Source: JAOUEA01 sp963825635 | GTDB taxonomy: Bacteria; Actinomycetota; UBA4738; HRBIN12 | DNA: 64,000 bases | Reading direction: 5' to 3' | Assembly: GCA_963825635.1 (NCBI GenBank) | Contig: CAWGTU010000003.1 | Coordinates: 1 to 64,000 of the forward strand | In this document: positions 7,227 to 14,064 of the stretch, piece by piece | How positions within the stretch are numbered: position 1 is the stretch's first letter | Layout: each line of letters starts with the position of its first letter | Made by a program: the position numbers and the translations under genes | Notes under the pieces: generated by a model | What the model was told of the DNA's origin: nothing | What the model saw: the letters and a program-made list of their open reading frames with translations, nothing else | Database searches by the model: none

Positions 7227-8044
7227 GAGCCACCTCCCACGGGCACGGCCCGCGCCGCTCCCACCTCGGTGAGCTCGGGCCCGAGGAAGACGCCGGCGAC
7301 GCGCTCGAACGCGTCGGGGTCGCCCGTGGAGAGGAACTCGTGCTCGGCGCGGCTGCCCGTCTCGCGCAGCAGGCGCTCTGCCACGAGCGTGGCGTACACG
7401 TCTTTGGCGGTCTCCTCCGCCGAGGACACGAGCGCGACGTCGGGCCCGAGCTCGAGCTGGAGCAGACCCGAGAGCAGCGGGTAGTGGGTGCAGCCCATGA
7501 TCAGCGTGTCGATGCCGTCGGCCATCAGCGGAGAAAGATACCCCCGCGCGGCCCTCCGTAGCTCGTCGCTGGTCGTGTCGCCCCGCTCGACGTGCTCAAC
7601 GAACACCGGACAGGCCCGCGAGCTGAGCGCGACCGGAGCCCCCGTCGCGGCCACGGCACGGTCGTACGCGCCGCTCGCGACGGTCGCCTCGGTGCCGATC
7701 AGACCCACGCGATCGTTCCTCGTGACGTGCACGGCGGTGCGCGCGCCCGGATCGATCACGCCCACCACCGGGATGCCCGCCCGATCGGCGATGTGGTCGA
7801 TCGCGCTCACCTCGATCGAGTTGCACGCGACCACGAGCATCTTCACGTCGCGGTGCACGAGGAGGTCGGCGATCTCGAGCGCGTAGCGGCGGATCCGCTC
7901 GACCGGCTTCGGCCCGTACGGGAACCGGGCGGTGTCGCCCACGTAGAGGATCGGCTCGTGCGGCAGCTGGTCCATGATCGCGCGCACGACCGTGAGGCCG
8001 CCGACCCCGGAGTCGAAGACGCCGATCGGACGCGGGTCGCTCAT
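7217..8044 (-). CDS. murI: glutamate racemase
   Basis: A 275-residue cofactor-independent racemase making D-glutamate for peptidoglycan. The family motifs are IGVFDSGVGGLTV (residues 7-19), YVGDTARFPYGPK (34-46), the first catalytic Cys in VVACNS (Cys74) and the second in MGCTHYPLL (Cys185). The frame is open far upstream, but the ATG at 8044 gives the normal family length and sits 34 bases after the cysM stop. The usual ACNTAS motif reads ACNSIEVS here, a mild variation. Confidence 0.94.
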   Translation of the reverse strand: MSDPRPIGVFDSGVGGLTVVRAIMDQLPHEPILYVGDTARFPYGPKPVERIRRYALEIADLLVHRDVKMLVVACNSIEVSAIDHIADRAGIPVVGVIDPGARTAVHVTRNDRVGLIGTEATVASGAYDRAVAATGAPVALSSRACPVFVEHVERGDTTSDELRRAARGYLSPLMADGIDTLIMGCTHYPLLSGLLQLELGPDVALVSSAEETAKDVYATLVAERLLRETGSRAEHEFLSTGDPDAFERVAGVFLGPELTEVGAARAVPVGGGSWN

Positions 8045-8078
8045 GCGCCCGCACTCGTGGCGCCCGCGATGTGCGCGC

Positions 8079-9015
8079 TCACCACCACAGCGACTCCGCG
8101 ACGCCCTTCTCGGCCGTCGCGAGATCCTCGGCCCAGGCCTCTGTCGACAGGTACTTCCAGCCGCCGTCGGGCAGCAGGCACACGATGTCGCCCTCGTCGA
8201 TCTCGCTCGCGATGCGTTGGGCGACGTAGACGACGGCCCCGCTGGAGATGCCGGCGAAGATGCCCTCCTTCGCCGTGAGCTCGCGGTTCGTGCGCAGCGA
8301 CGCCGTCGAGTCGACGAGGAACTTCCGGTCGATCTCGCTCGGATCGAAGATCGGCGGGATGAAACCCGCGTCGAGCGAGCGCAGGCCGTAGACCAGGTCG
8401 CCGAGCTCGGGCTCGGCCGCCACGATCCGCACGTCGGGATCGTGGGCGTGCAGTCCACGGCCGACGCCCGTGAGCGTGCCGCCGGTGCCCATGCCGCCGA
8501 CGAAGTGGGTGACCTCGGGCAGGTCGCGGATGATCTCCTGCGCCGTGCCCTCCTGGTGGGCGAGGGGGTTCGCGGGGTTCCCGTACTGGAACGGCATGTG
8601 GTACTTGTCGTCCTGCGCGAGAGCGCGTGCGACCTCGATCGAGCCGTTCGTCCCCTTGTCGCCGTCGCTGAACACGATCTCGGCGCCGAAGAGACGCAGC
8701 AGGCCGATGCGTTCCTCGCTCGCGTTGTCGGGGATCACGACCGTGAGCCCGTACCCCTTGCGCGCGGCCACCATCGCGAGCGCGATGCCCGTGTTCCCCG
8801 ACGTCGGCTCCAGGATCGTCTTCTCGGGCGTGAGCTCGCCCGACGACCTCGGCGGCCTCGACCATCTTCAGCGCGATGCGGTCCTTCGTGGAACCCGTGG
8901 GGTTCGCGCCCTCGAGCTTGGCCCACAGGCGCACGCCGGGCGTGGGCGACATGCGGGGCATGCCGACGAGCGGCGTGTTCCCGATCGCCTGCAGGATGTC
9001 GTCGTAGCGGGTCAC
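8079..9015 (-). pseudogene. cysM: CysM-type cysteine synthase, interrupted by one frameshift
   Basis: Two frames together give a PLP-dependent sulfhydrylase of about 312 residues. From GTG 9015: RYDDILQAIGNTPLVGM, then GANPTGSTKDRIALKM with the PLP lysine, up to about 8842. After a one-base shift the frame continues ELTPEKTILEPTSGNTGIALAMVAARKGYG and on to SSGAVVY and the C-terminal SLWW. One extra C near 8840 breaks the frame. In M. tuberculosis CysM uses O-phosphoserine and CysO-thiocarboxylate. The murI and cysO neighbourhood supports CysM rather than CysK. The rhomboid gene that lies between cysM and murI in M. tuberculosis is absent here. Confidence 0.85.
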
Positions 9016-9056
9016 GCGGGCAGTATCCCAAGCGGGCGGTCGTTCGGGCGCCGTCG

Positions 9057-9905
9057 CTACGGGTATCGGAGCTGCGTGAGGGCCGTGATGCGGCCGTCGG
9101 CGACGGTGATGCGGAACGGGTCGTTCGTGATGCGCTGGGCGCGCCGGGAGTCGGTGCGCATCAGGCGCTGCAGCTCGCTCAGCGCGATCGTGTACGTGAC
9201 GCTGCCGCCCCACCGTCGCACGGTGACCGTGGCGAACGTGTCGACGGGGAGCGTCCGCCAGACGGGATCGTCGTTGCGGAAGTAGCGGGCCCTGGTGTCG
9301 CCCGCCACGATCACGCCGTCCTCGATCGCCGCCTGCGTCGCGGCGGCTCCGGTGAACCACCGACCGAGGTCGATCGTGACGCGCGCCGGCGACTGGTCGG
9401 CCCCGACCGCGATCAGCCGGCCCACGTGGGGGCCGTCGCTGACGGTCGGGCCCATGTACGAGCGGAAGCGAGCCTGTTCCTCGTCGAGGGCGTCACGGGC
9501 TTGTCGAAGGTTCTCCCTCGCCTCCTGCTTGCTCGCCGAGGCGACGTCCCTGCCCTCGCGAGCGCGCTGCAGGTCGCCCTCGAGCACGCCGACCCGGGTC
9601 TCGAGCGCCGCGACGCGCTCGCGGGACGCGGTGGCCGCCTCGATCAACGCCTGCTGGTCATCGAGTGCGGCCGTGAGCTGCGCATCGAGGTCGTCGGCGC
9701 GGTCGCGCTGGTCCACCGCGTACAGCGCGAGCGCGATGATGAGGATCAGCGCGAGCGCCCCGGCCACGATCGCCGCGACTAGGCTCCACCGACGAGGCTC
9801 CCTGGCCTCGGGGATGACGATCAGGTCTTGTTCGCGTCGGGGCGGCTTCGGAGCGCGCGGAGCCACGGGCACGTGGTCCTGCGGTCCTCTCGTGGGTGTT
9901 CGCAC
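9057..9905 (-). CDS. membrane-anchored coiled-coil protein of unknown function
   Basis: A 282-residue protein with four parts. A proline/arginine-rich cytoplasmic tail covers residues 1-38, one membrane helix 42-64 (VAAIVAGALALILIIALALYAV), and a charged heptad-rich coiled coil about 68-150 (DDLDAQLTAALDDQQALIEA onward). A compact C-terminal domain of about 120 residues contains GRWFTGAAATQAAIEDGVI and ends NDPFRITVADGRITALTQLRYP. I do not recognise the C-terminal domain; the topology suggests it lies outside the membrane. It is the first of four genes interrupting the conserved cysO-cysM order. A perfect 16-bp palindrome lies 42 bp upstream. Confidence 0.7.
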   Translation of the reverse strand: MRTPTRGPQDHVPVAPRAPKPPRREQDLIVIPEAREPRRWSLVAAIVAGALALILIIALALYAVDQRDRADDLDAQLTAALDDQQALIEAATASRERVAALETRVGVLEGDLQRAREGRDVASASKQEARENLRQARDALDEEQARFRSYMGPTVSDGPHVGRLIAVGADQSPARVTIDLGRWFTGAAATQAAIEDGVIVAGDTRARYFRNDDPVWRTLPVDTFATVTVRRWGGSVTYTIALSELQRLMRTDSRRAQRITNDPFRITVADGRITALTQLRYP

Positions 9906-9946
9906 GGGGATGCGCCCCCCCTTCCGTCACGGACGCTAGACCGGTG

Positions 9947-9962
9947 TTGACCTGCAGGTCAA
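9947..9962. promoter_or_regulatory. perfect 16-bp palindrome, possible operator
   Basis: TTGACCTGCAGGTCAA is fully self-complementary and lies 42 bp before the ATG of the coiled-coil membrane protein. A similar palindrome (TGACCTCAGGTCA) occurs at 59007-59019. Regulator unknown. Confidence 0.45.
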
Positions 9963-9987
9963 TAGGCCGATGGCCCTTGCGGGGCGC

Positions 9988-10404
9988 TCACTCGAAGACC
10001 CACCAGTACCCGACGGCGCCGTCCTCCCGCTCCCCTCCCGCGCCCTCGTGCAGGCGCCTGGCGGCCGCGTTCCCGGCGTCGGTGAACAGCCACATCTTCT
10101 CGTGGCCCTTGGCGCGGGCGAACGCCACGAACGCGTCGAGGAGCTCGCGGCCGAGTCCTTGCTGGCGATAGGGCTCGGCGGCGCCCAGGTCGTAGAGCAC
10201 GATCATCCAGAACCCGTCGGGCCGGAAGAGCTCGTAGCCGTAGGCGCAGCCCACGACCGTCTCCTCGTCGATGGCGACGAAGGCGTGGGAGTGCTGGTCG
10301 CGCAGGAACATCTCGGGCGCCGGCGACGACCGCCCCTTCAACACCCGGACGCCGGCATCGAGCAGCTCGACGTCGTCGGATTCGAGCTTGCGGATCTCGA
10401 TCAC
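9988..10404 (-). CDS. GNAT family N-acetyltransferase
   Basis: A 138-residue acetyltransferase. The acetyl-CoA loop YRQQGLGRELLDAFVAFARAKG lies near residues 82-103, preceded by the strand WMIVLYDLGAAEP and followed by MWLFTDAGNAAARRLHEGAGG. The MFLRDQHSHAFVAI segment and overall length resemble AAC(3)-I-type acetyltransferases, but aminoglycoside activity cannot be claimed. GTG at 10404 is chosen as the first start giving the usual N-terminal strand (IEIRKLESDD). It is transcribed divergently from the ArsR gene and shares its 70-bp control region. Confidence 0.8.
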   Translation of the reverse strand: MIEIRKLESDDVELLDAGVRVLKGRSSPAPEMFLRDQHSHAFVAIDEETVVGCAYGYELFRPDGFWMIVLYDLGAAEPYRQQGLGRELLDAFVAFARAKGHEKMWLFTDAGNAAARRLHEGAGGEREDGAVGYWWVFE

Positions 10405-10440
10405 GCTCCGAAGCGTACGCCCGGCCCGGACGAGCAAGTT

Positions 10441-10474
10441 GCAAAAGATATCTTTCGCAAGTATCCTTTCGCAT
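10441..10474. promoter_or_regulatory. AT-rich operator-like region for the ArsR gene
   Basis: AAAGATATCTTT at 10444-10455 is a perfect 12-bp palindrome, nearly extended to 18 bp as GC..CGC. TATCTTTCGCA at 10449-10459 is repeated as TATCCTTTCGCA at 10463-10474. The block ends right at the ATG of the ArsR-type regulator, which suggests autoregulation. Confidence 0.55.
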
Positions 10475-11056
10475 ATGGATGACGCGCGTGGATCGATCGA
10501 ACTCACAGACCCGAGGCAGATGCGGGCCCTGGCGCACCCCCTGCGTCTGCGCCTGCTCGGGATGCTGCGAGCGGACGGACCCGCCACCGCCACGATGCTG
10601 GGTGGTGAGGTCGGCGAGAGCGCCGCCCTCGTCAGCTACCACCTGCGGACCCTCGCCCGCCATGGGTTCATCGACCAGGCAGACGACCTCGCCCGCGACC
10701 GGCGCGAGCGGTGGTGGCGAGCGTCGCATCGAGGCATGACGTGGGAGCCGGCACGCTTCCTGGACACGCCCGATCGCGCGGCCGCCGCAGGGGCCCTGCT
10801 CGAGCAGATCGCGGGACGCTACGCGGAGGCGCTGCGTCAGTGGGTCGTGGAGTCCTCCGAGTGGCCAGAGGAGTGGATCGAGGCTTCCGACATGAGCGAT
10901 TGGCGGCTCGAGCTGTCGCCCGAGCAGGTCCTCCGCATGCGCGAGGAGCTCGTCGCAGTGATCGAACGGTATGAAGCCCTTCCCCCGGAGGAGGGCGCCG
11001 AACCGATCCGCACGCTGATCCAGTTGTTGCCCCAACGACGCAGGTACGGCCGATGA
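10475..11056 (+). CDS. ArsR-type winged-helix transcriptional regulator
   Basis: A 193-residue regulator. The winged helix covers about residues 10-85: DPRQMRALAHPLRLRLLGML, then ESAALVSYHLRTLARHGFI as recognition helix and RERWWRASHRG as wing. This LVSYHL pattern is typical of HTH_20/ArsR proteins linked to transporter genes. The C-terminal half is helical and probably dimerises or senses a ligand. No metal-binding CxC is seen, so the inducer is probably organic. The start at 10475 directly follows the operator-like block. It overlaps the MFS gene by ATGA (11053-11056), so the two are translationally coupled. Confidence 0.9.
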   Translation: MDDARGSIELTDPRQMRALAHPLRLRLLGMLRADGPATATMLGGEVGESAALVSYHLRTLARHGFIDQADDLARDRRERWWRASHRGMTWEPARFLDTPDRAAAAGALLEQIAGRYAEALRQWVVESSEWPEEWIEASDMSDWRLELSPEQVLRMREELVAVIERYEALPPEEGAEPIRTLIQLLPQRRRYGR

Positions 11057-12375
11057 GCACCGCGGCGAGGATCCGATCCCGGCGTCGTGGTCCGCTGTTC
11101 GCGCTGCTGGCGGCGAACGCCGTCTCGATGTCGGGCAACGTGGCTGCGCTCGTCGCGATCCCGTGGTTCGTGCTGCAGACCACGGGAAGCGCCGCTCGCA
11201 CCGGCGTGATCGCGGCGGCCGGGTTGGTGCCGGTCGTGATCTCCGGCCTGATGGGCGGCGCGCTCGTCGACCGCCTCGGATACCGGCGCACGAGCGTGCT
11301 GGCCGACCTGGCGAGCTCGGGAGCCGTCGCCGCGATCCCGCTGCTTCACCTCACGATCGGGCTGGAGTTCTGGCAGCTCGTGATGCTGGTGTTCCTCGGC
11401 GGTCTGCTCGACGCCCCGGGCGTCACGGCGCGCTCGTCGTTGCTCCCCGACGTCGCCGCCCAGGCCGGTTGGAGCCTGGAACGCGCCAGCGGCACCGCCG
11501 CGGCCGTCGAGCGGGCGTCTCGCCTCGCAGGGGCTCCGCTGGCCGGCGTGCTGATCGCGATCGTGGGCGCCACCTCGGTGCTGTGGATCGACGCGGCGTC
11601 GTTCCTCGTGTCTGCCTCGCTCATCGCTATCGGCATCCCACGCGCGGCCGGCTCGGTCACACGAGGCGACCGGACGACGGACTACCTCGCAGAGCTGCAC
11701 GAAGGCTTCCGATTCCTCCGCGCTGACCGGACGCTGTTCGCGCTCGTCGTGGTGCTCACGCTGACGAACATGCTCGACGCCGTCTCGATGGTCGCGATGC
11801 CCGTCTACGCGGAGCAGGTGTACCGCAGCGCGTTGAGCCTGGGGCTCATGACGGCGGTGGTCGGCGCAGGCTCGGTGATCGGCGCGCTCGTCTTCACCGC
11901 GATCGGTGAGCGGGTGAGCCGGCGGCGGATCTTCACATGGGGCTTCGCGGGGGTGCTGACGTGGTATCCCGTCGCAGCGTTGTTCCCGCCGCTCGGCGTG
12001 ATGCTCGTCGCCCGCACGGTCGCCGGTGTCGCGGCCGGCCCCATCAACCCCGTGATCGACACCGTGTTCTTCGAACGAGTGCCCGACGGCATGCGCGGAC
12101 GGGTGCTCGGCGTCGTCTCCGCCGCTGCGTGGCTCGCGATGCCGCTCGGCGTGCTCGTGGCCGGCCCGGCGATCGAGGCGCTCGGGCTACGGACGACGCT
12201 GATCGTCACCGGCGGCCTCTACCTCGCGGTCGTCATGACGGCGATGGGACTCCCGGCGCTCCGGGGGCTGGACGAGCGTCGAGCGTCGGCCCAGGTTCAG
12301 CAGCCGCCGGCGACGGCGGGCAGGATGCTCACCGTGTCACCGTCGGCGACCTCCGTCTCGAGCGAGCCGAGGTAG
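11053..12375 (+). CDS. MFS transporter (EntS/tetracycline-exporter type)
   Basis: A 440-residue carrier with about twelve membrane segments. The N-terminal half contains GGALVDRLGYRRTSVLAD, the loop 2-3 MFS signature, and the two halves are joined by a short cytoplasmic loop near residue 210. Coupling to the ArsR regulator suggests an inducible efflux pump, substrate unknown. The last 26 codons (after GLPALRGLDERRA) run over the 3' end of the convergent cysO gene by 79 bp. That tail is polar and looks untypical, so an original stop may have been lost. Confidence 0.88.
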   Translation: MSTAARIRSRRRGPLFALLAANAVSMSGNVAALVAIPWFVLQTTGSAARTGVIAAAGLVPVVISGLMGGALVDRLGYRRTSVLADLASSGAVAAIPLLHLTIGLEFWQLVMLVFLGGLLDAPGVTARSSLLPDVAAQAGWSLERASGTAAAVERASRLAGAPLAGVLIAIVGATSVLWIDAASFLVSASLIAIGIPRAAGSVTRGDRTTDYLAELHEGFRFLRADRTLFALVVVLTLTNMLDAVSMVAMPVYAEQVYRSALSLGLMTAVVGAGSVIGALVFTAIGERVSRRRIFTWGFAGVLTWYPVAALFPPLGVMLVARTVAGVAAGPINPVIDTVFFERVPDGMRGRVLGVVSAAAWLAMPLGVLVAGPAIEALGLRTTLIVTGGLYLAVVMTAMGLPALRGLDERRASAQVQQPPATAGRMLTVSPSATSVSSEPR

Positions 12376-12575
12376 CGCACGTCCTCGTCGTTCACGTAGA
12401 CGTTGATGAAGCGGTGCAGGCCGCCGTCGTCGGAGAGCACGTTCTTCGTGATGCCCGGGTAGTGGCCCTCGAGGTCGGTGAGCACGTCGCGCAGCGTCGC
12501 ACCGTCGGCGCCGACCTTCGCCTCTCCCCCGGCATGCTTGCGCAGGATCGTCGGAAGCTTCACGGTCACGGCCAT
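12297..12575 (-). CDS. cysO: CysO-type sulfur carrier protein with a C-terminal Gly-Gly-Cys
   Basis: A 92-residue ubiquitin-fold MoaD/ThiS relative: AVTVKLPTILRKHAGGEAKV at the start, FINVYVNDEDVRYLGSLETEVADGDTVSILPAVAGG at the end. CysO is adenylated by a MoeB-type enzyme, converted to a C-terminal thiocarboxylate and used by CysM to make CysO-cysteine, which Mec cleaves. The expected C-terminus is Gly-Gly, but here the codons are GGC GGC TGC TGA, giving Gly-Gly-Cys. AGGAGA lies about ten bases before the ATG. It follows the moeB-like gene on the same strand. Confidence 0.9.
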   Translation of the reverse strand: MAVTVKLPTILRKHAGGEAKVGADGATLRDVLTDLEGHYPGITKNVLSDDGGLHRFINVYVNDEDVRYLGSLETEVADGDTVSILPAVAGGC

Positions 12576-12631
12576 CGTCGTTCGGTCTCCTGTCATGGTG
12601 TGTCGTGGGATCGGTCGTCGATACCAGTGTC

Positions 12632-13453
12632 TCAGCGGGCGGGAACGCCGCAGAACGCCTCGTAGTCGATCAGCTCGGTGATCGTGGGTTCCTTGCCGCA
12701 GACGGGACAGTCGGCATCCCAGCGGATCTTCACTTCCTGGAAGTCCATGTGCAGGGCGTCGTAGAGCAGCAGCCGGCCCTCGAGCGTCTGGCCCTCGCCG
12801 GTGATCAGCTTGATCGCCTCGGTCGCCTGGATCGCCCCGATCACGCCGGGCAGCACGCCGAACACGCCACCCTCGGCGCAGCTCGGCACCGTGCCCGGAG
12901 GCGGCGGCGACGGGAAGAGACAGCGATAGCACGGCGTCTCCTGGCCGGGCATGAACACCGTGGCCTGGCCCTCGAACTGGTAGATCGAGCCGTAGACGAG
13001 CGGCTTGCCCGTGAACTGGGTCGCGTCGTTCACGAGGTAGCGCACCGGGAAGTTATCGGTGCCGTCGACGATGATGTCGTAGCCCTCGAAGACGTCGTAG
13101 ACGTTCGTCGAGAACAGCAGCGTGTCGTGGCCCTCGATCTCGATCGTCGGGTTGATCGAGCGCAGGTGCTCGATCGCGCTCTCGACCTTCGGGCGACCGA
13201 TGTCGTCGCTCGTGTGCAGGATCTGGCGCTGCAGGTTCGAGACGTCGACCGCGTCGAAGTCGACGACGCCGAGCCTGCCGATGCCGGCGGCGGCCAGGTA
13301 CATCGCGATCGGCGAACCGAGGCCGCCGGCGCCGATCACGAGCACCGAGCTGTCGAGCAGCTTGCGCTGACCCTTCCCGCCTATGTTGGGCAGGATGATG
13401 TGCCGCGCGTACCGCTGCACCTGGTCCTCGTTGAACATCGGCTGCTGCGTCAC
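12632..13453 (-). CDS. moeB: MoeB/ThiF-type adenylyltransferase activating the CysO carrier
   Basis: A 273-residue E1-like enzyme. The nucleotide-binding loop VLVIGAGGLGSPIAMYLAAAG (residues 37-57) is followed by DFDAVDVSNLQRQILH, a DGTDNFPVRYLVND segment, zinc cysteines CYRC and CPVCG, and the PSCAEGGVFGVLPGVIG segment that carries the conserved Cys. It should adenylate the C-terminal glycine of CysO. The rhodanese domain of mycobacterial MoeZ is absent, so the sulfur donor must be a separate protein, for example one of the rhodaneses at 33.5-35.2 kb (inference). It begins 13 bp after mec. Confidence 0.92.
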   Translation of the reverse strand: MTQQPMFNEDQVQRYARHIILPNIGGKGQRKLLDSSVLVIGAGGLGSPIAMYLAAAGIGRLGVVDFDAVDVSNLQRQILHTSDDIGRPKVESAIEHLRSINPTIEIEGHDTLLFSTNVYDVFEGYDIIVDGTDNFPVRYLVNDATQFTGKPLVYGSIYQFEGQATVFMPGQETPCYRCLFPSPPPPGTVPSCAEGGVFGVLPGVIGAIQATEAIKLITGEGQTLEGRLLLYDALHMDFQEVKIRWDADCPVCGKEPTITELIDYEAFCGVPAR

Positions 13454-13466
13454 GAGCCGGGGCCTT

Positions 13467-13865
13467 TCATCGAACGGTCAGCTCCTCTTCGGTGACCTCG
13501 CCGTCGGTGATGAAGAACGACCGGATCACCGGTTCCTCACGGTCGGTGAGCGAGACCAGGATGTAGCGTGCCTCGGGGTAGAACGCGAGCCTGATGTCGG
13601 TCTCGCTCGGGTACGCCTCGGAGTGCGTGTGCGAGTGATAGATCGCCCACAGCTCCCAGCCTTGCTCCTCGATCTCCTCGAAGACGCGAAGCTGCTCCTT
13701 GCCGTCGAGCCGGTAGGTCACGGGGCTCGCATCGGCGTTCCTCATCGGGAAGACCTTCACGGGCACGCCGTCGGCGGCTGCGATCACGCCGCAGCTCTCG
13801 TTGGGGAACTCGCGGAGGCCCTGCTCCACGATCTCCTTGGCGAAGACGCCGTCCAGCTCGGTCAA
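13467..13865 (-). CDS. mec: Mec-type JAMM metallopeptidase releasing cysteine from CysO
   Basis: A 132-residue M67 peptidase. It has Glu23 in PNESCGV and the zinc motif HSHTHSEAYPSETD: His77, His79, Ser87 and Asp90 in the order H-x-H-x7-S-x2-D. M. tuberculosis Rv1334 cleaves the CysO-cysteine adduct, and this gene heads the same operon here (mec, moeB, cysO). Related JAMM enzymes also trim residues behind Gly-Gly, which is relevant to the extra Cys on this CysO. A palindromic 12-mer shared with the lon promoter region lies 50 bp upstream. Confidence 0.93.
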   Translation of the reverse strand: MTELDGVFAKEIVEQGLREFPNESCGVIAAADGVPVKVFPMRNADASPVTYRLDGKEQLRVFEEIEEQGWELWAIYHSHTHSEAYPSETDIRLAFYPEARYILVSLTDREEPVIRSFFITDGEVTEEELTVR

Positions 13866-13914
13866 GTAAGCGCTCCCGGGATGCGACCTGCGCGGACGCG
13901 TTCGCCCGACGCTG

Positions 13915-13926
13915 TTGCAGGTGCAA
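13915..13926. promoter_or_regulatory. 12-bp palindromic motif upstream of mec
   Basis: TTGCAGGTGCAA (arms TTGCA/TGCAA around two bases) is identical to the core of the palindrome upstream of lon at 29319-29330. Both lie 43-50 bp before a minus-strand ATG. Possible shared operator. Confidence 0.4.
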
Positions 13927-13952
13927 ATGCTACCAGTGGGGTCGGTTATTCC

Positions 13953-13984
13953 GAGAGCCGGCCCAGCGAGCCGGCCGGGTTCTC
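13953..13984. terminator. GC-rich hairpin between selD and mec
   Basis: CCGGCC at 13958-13963 pairs with GGCCGG at 13973-13978 around a nine-base loop. The outer GAGA (13953-13956) pairs with TCTC (13981-13984). It lies downstream of selD and upstream of mec on the minus strand, so it could end selD transcription. No T-run follows. Confidence 0.4.
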
Positions 13985-14064
13985 CGCGACGCGACTTGGC
14001 AGGGACCTCCGTAGTGGCTCCTGCTGGGGAAGACGGAGCTCCTTGCCTAGTTCGGGGAGGAGGA

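Noticed and set aside
9988..10404. Aminoglycoside 3-N-acetyltransferase resistance gene
   Set aside because: The resemblance to AAC(3)-I is limited to the general GNAT core and one N-terminal stretch; substrate cannot be inferred.
13866..14064. tRNA-Sec next to selD
   Set aside because: Stems are present, but no T-loop consensus, UCA anticodon or 8-bp acceptor stem could be built on either strand.
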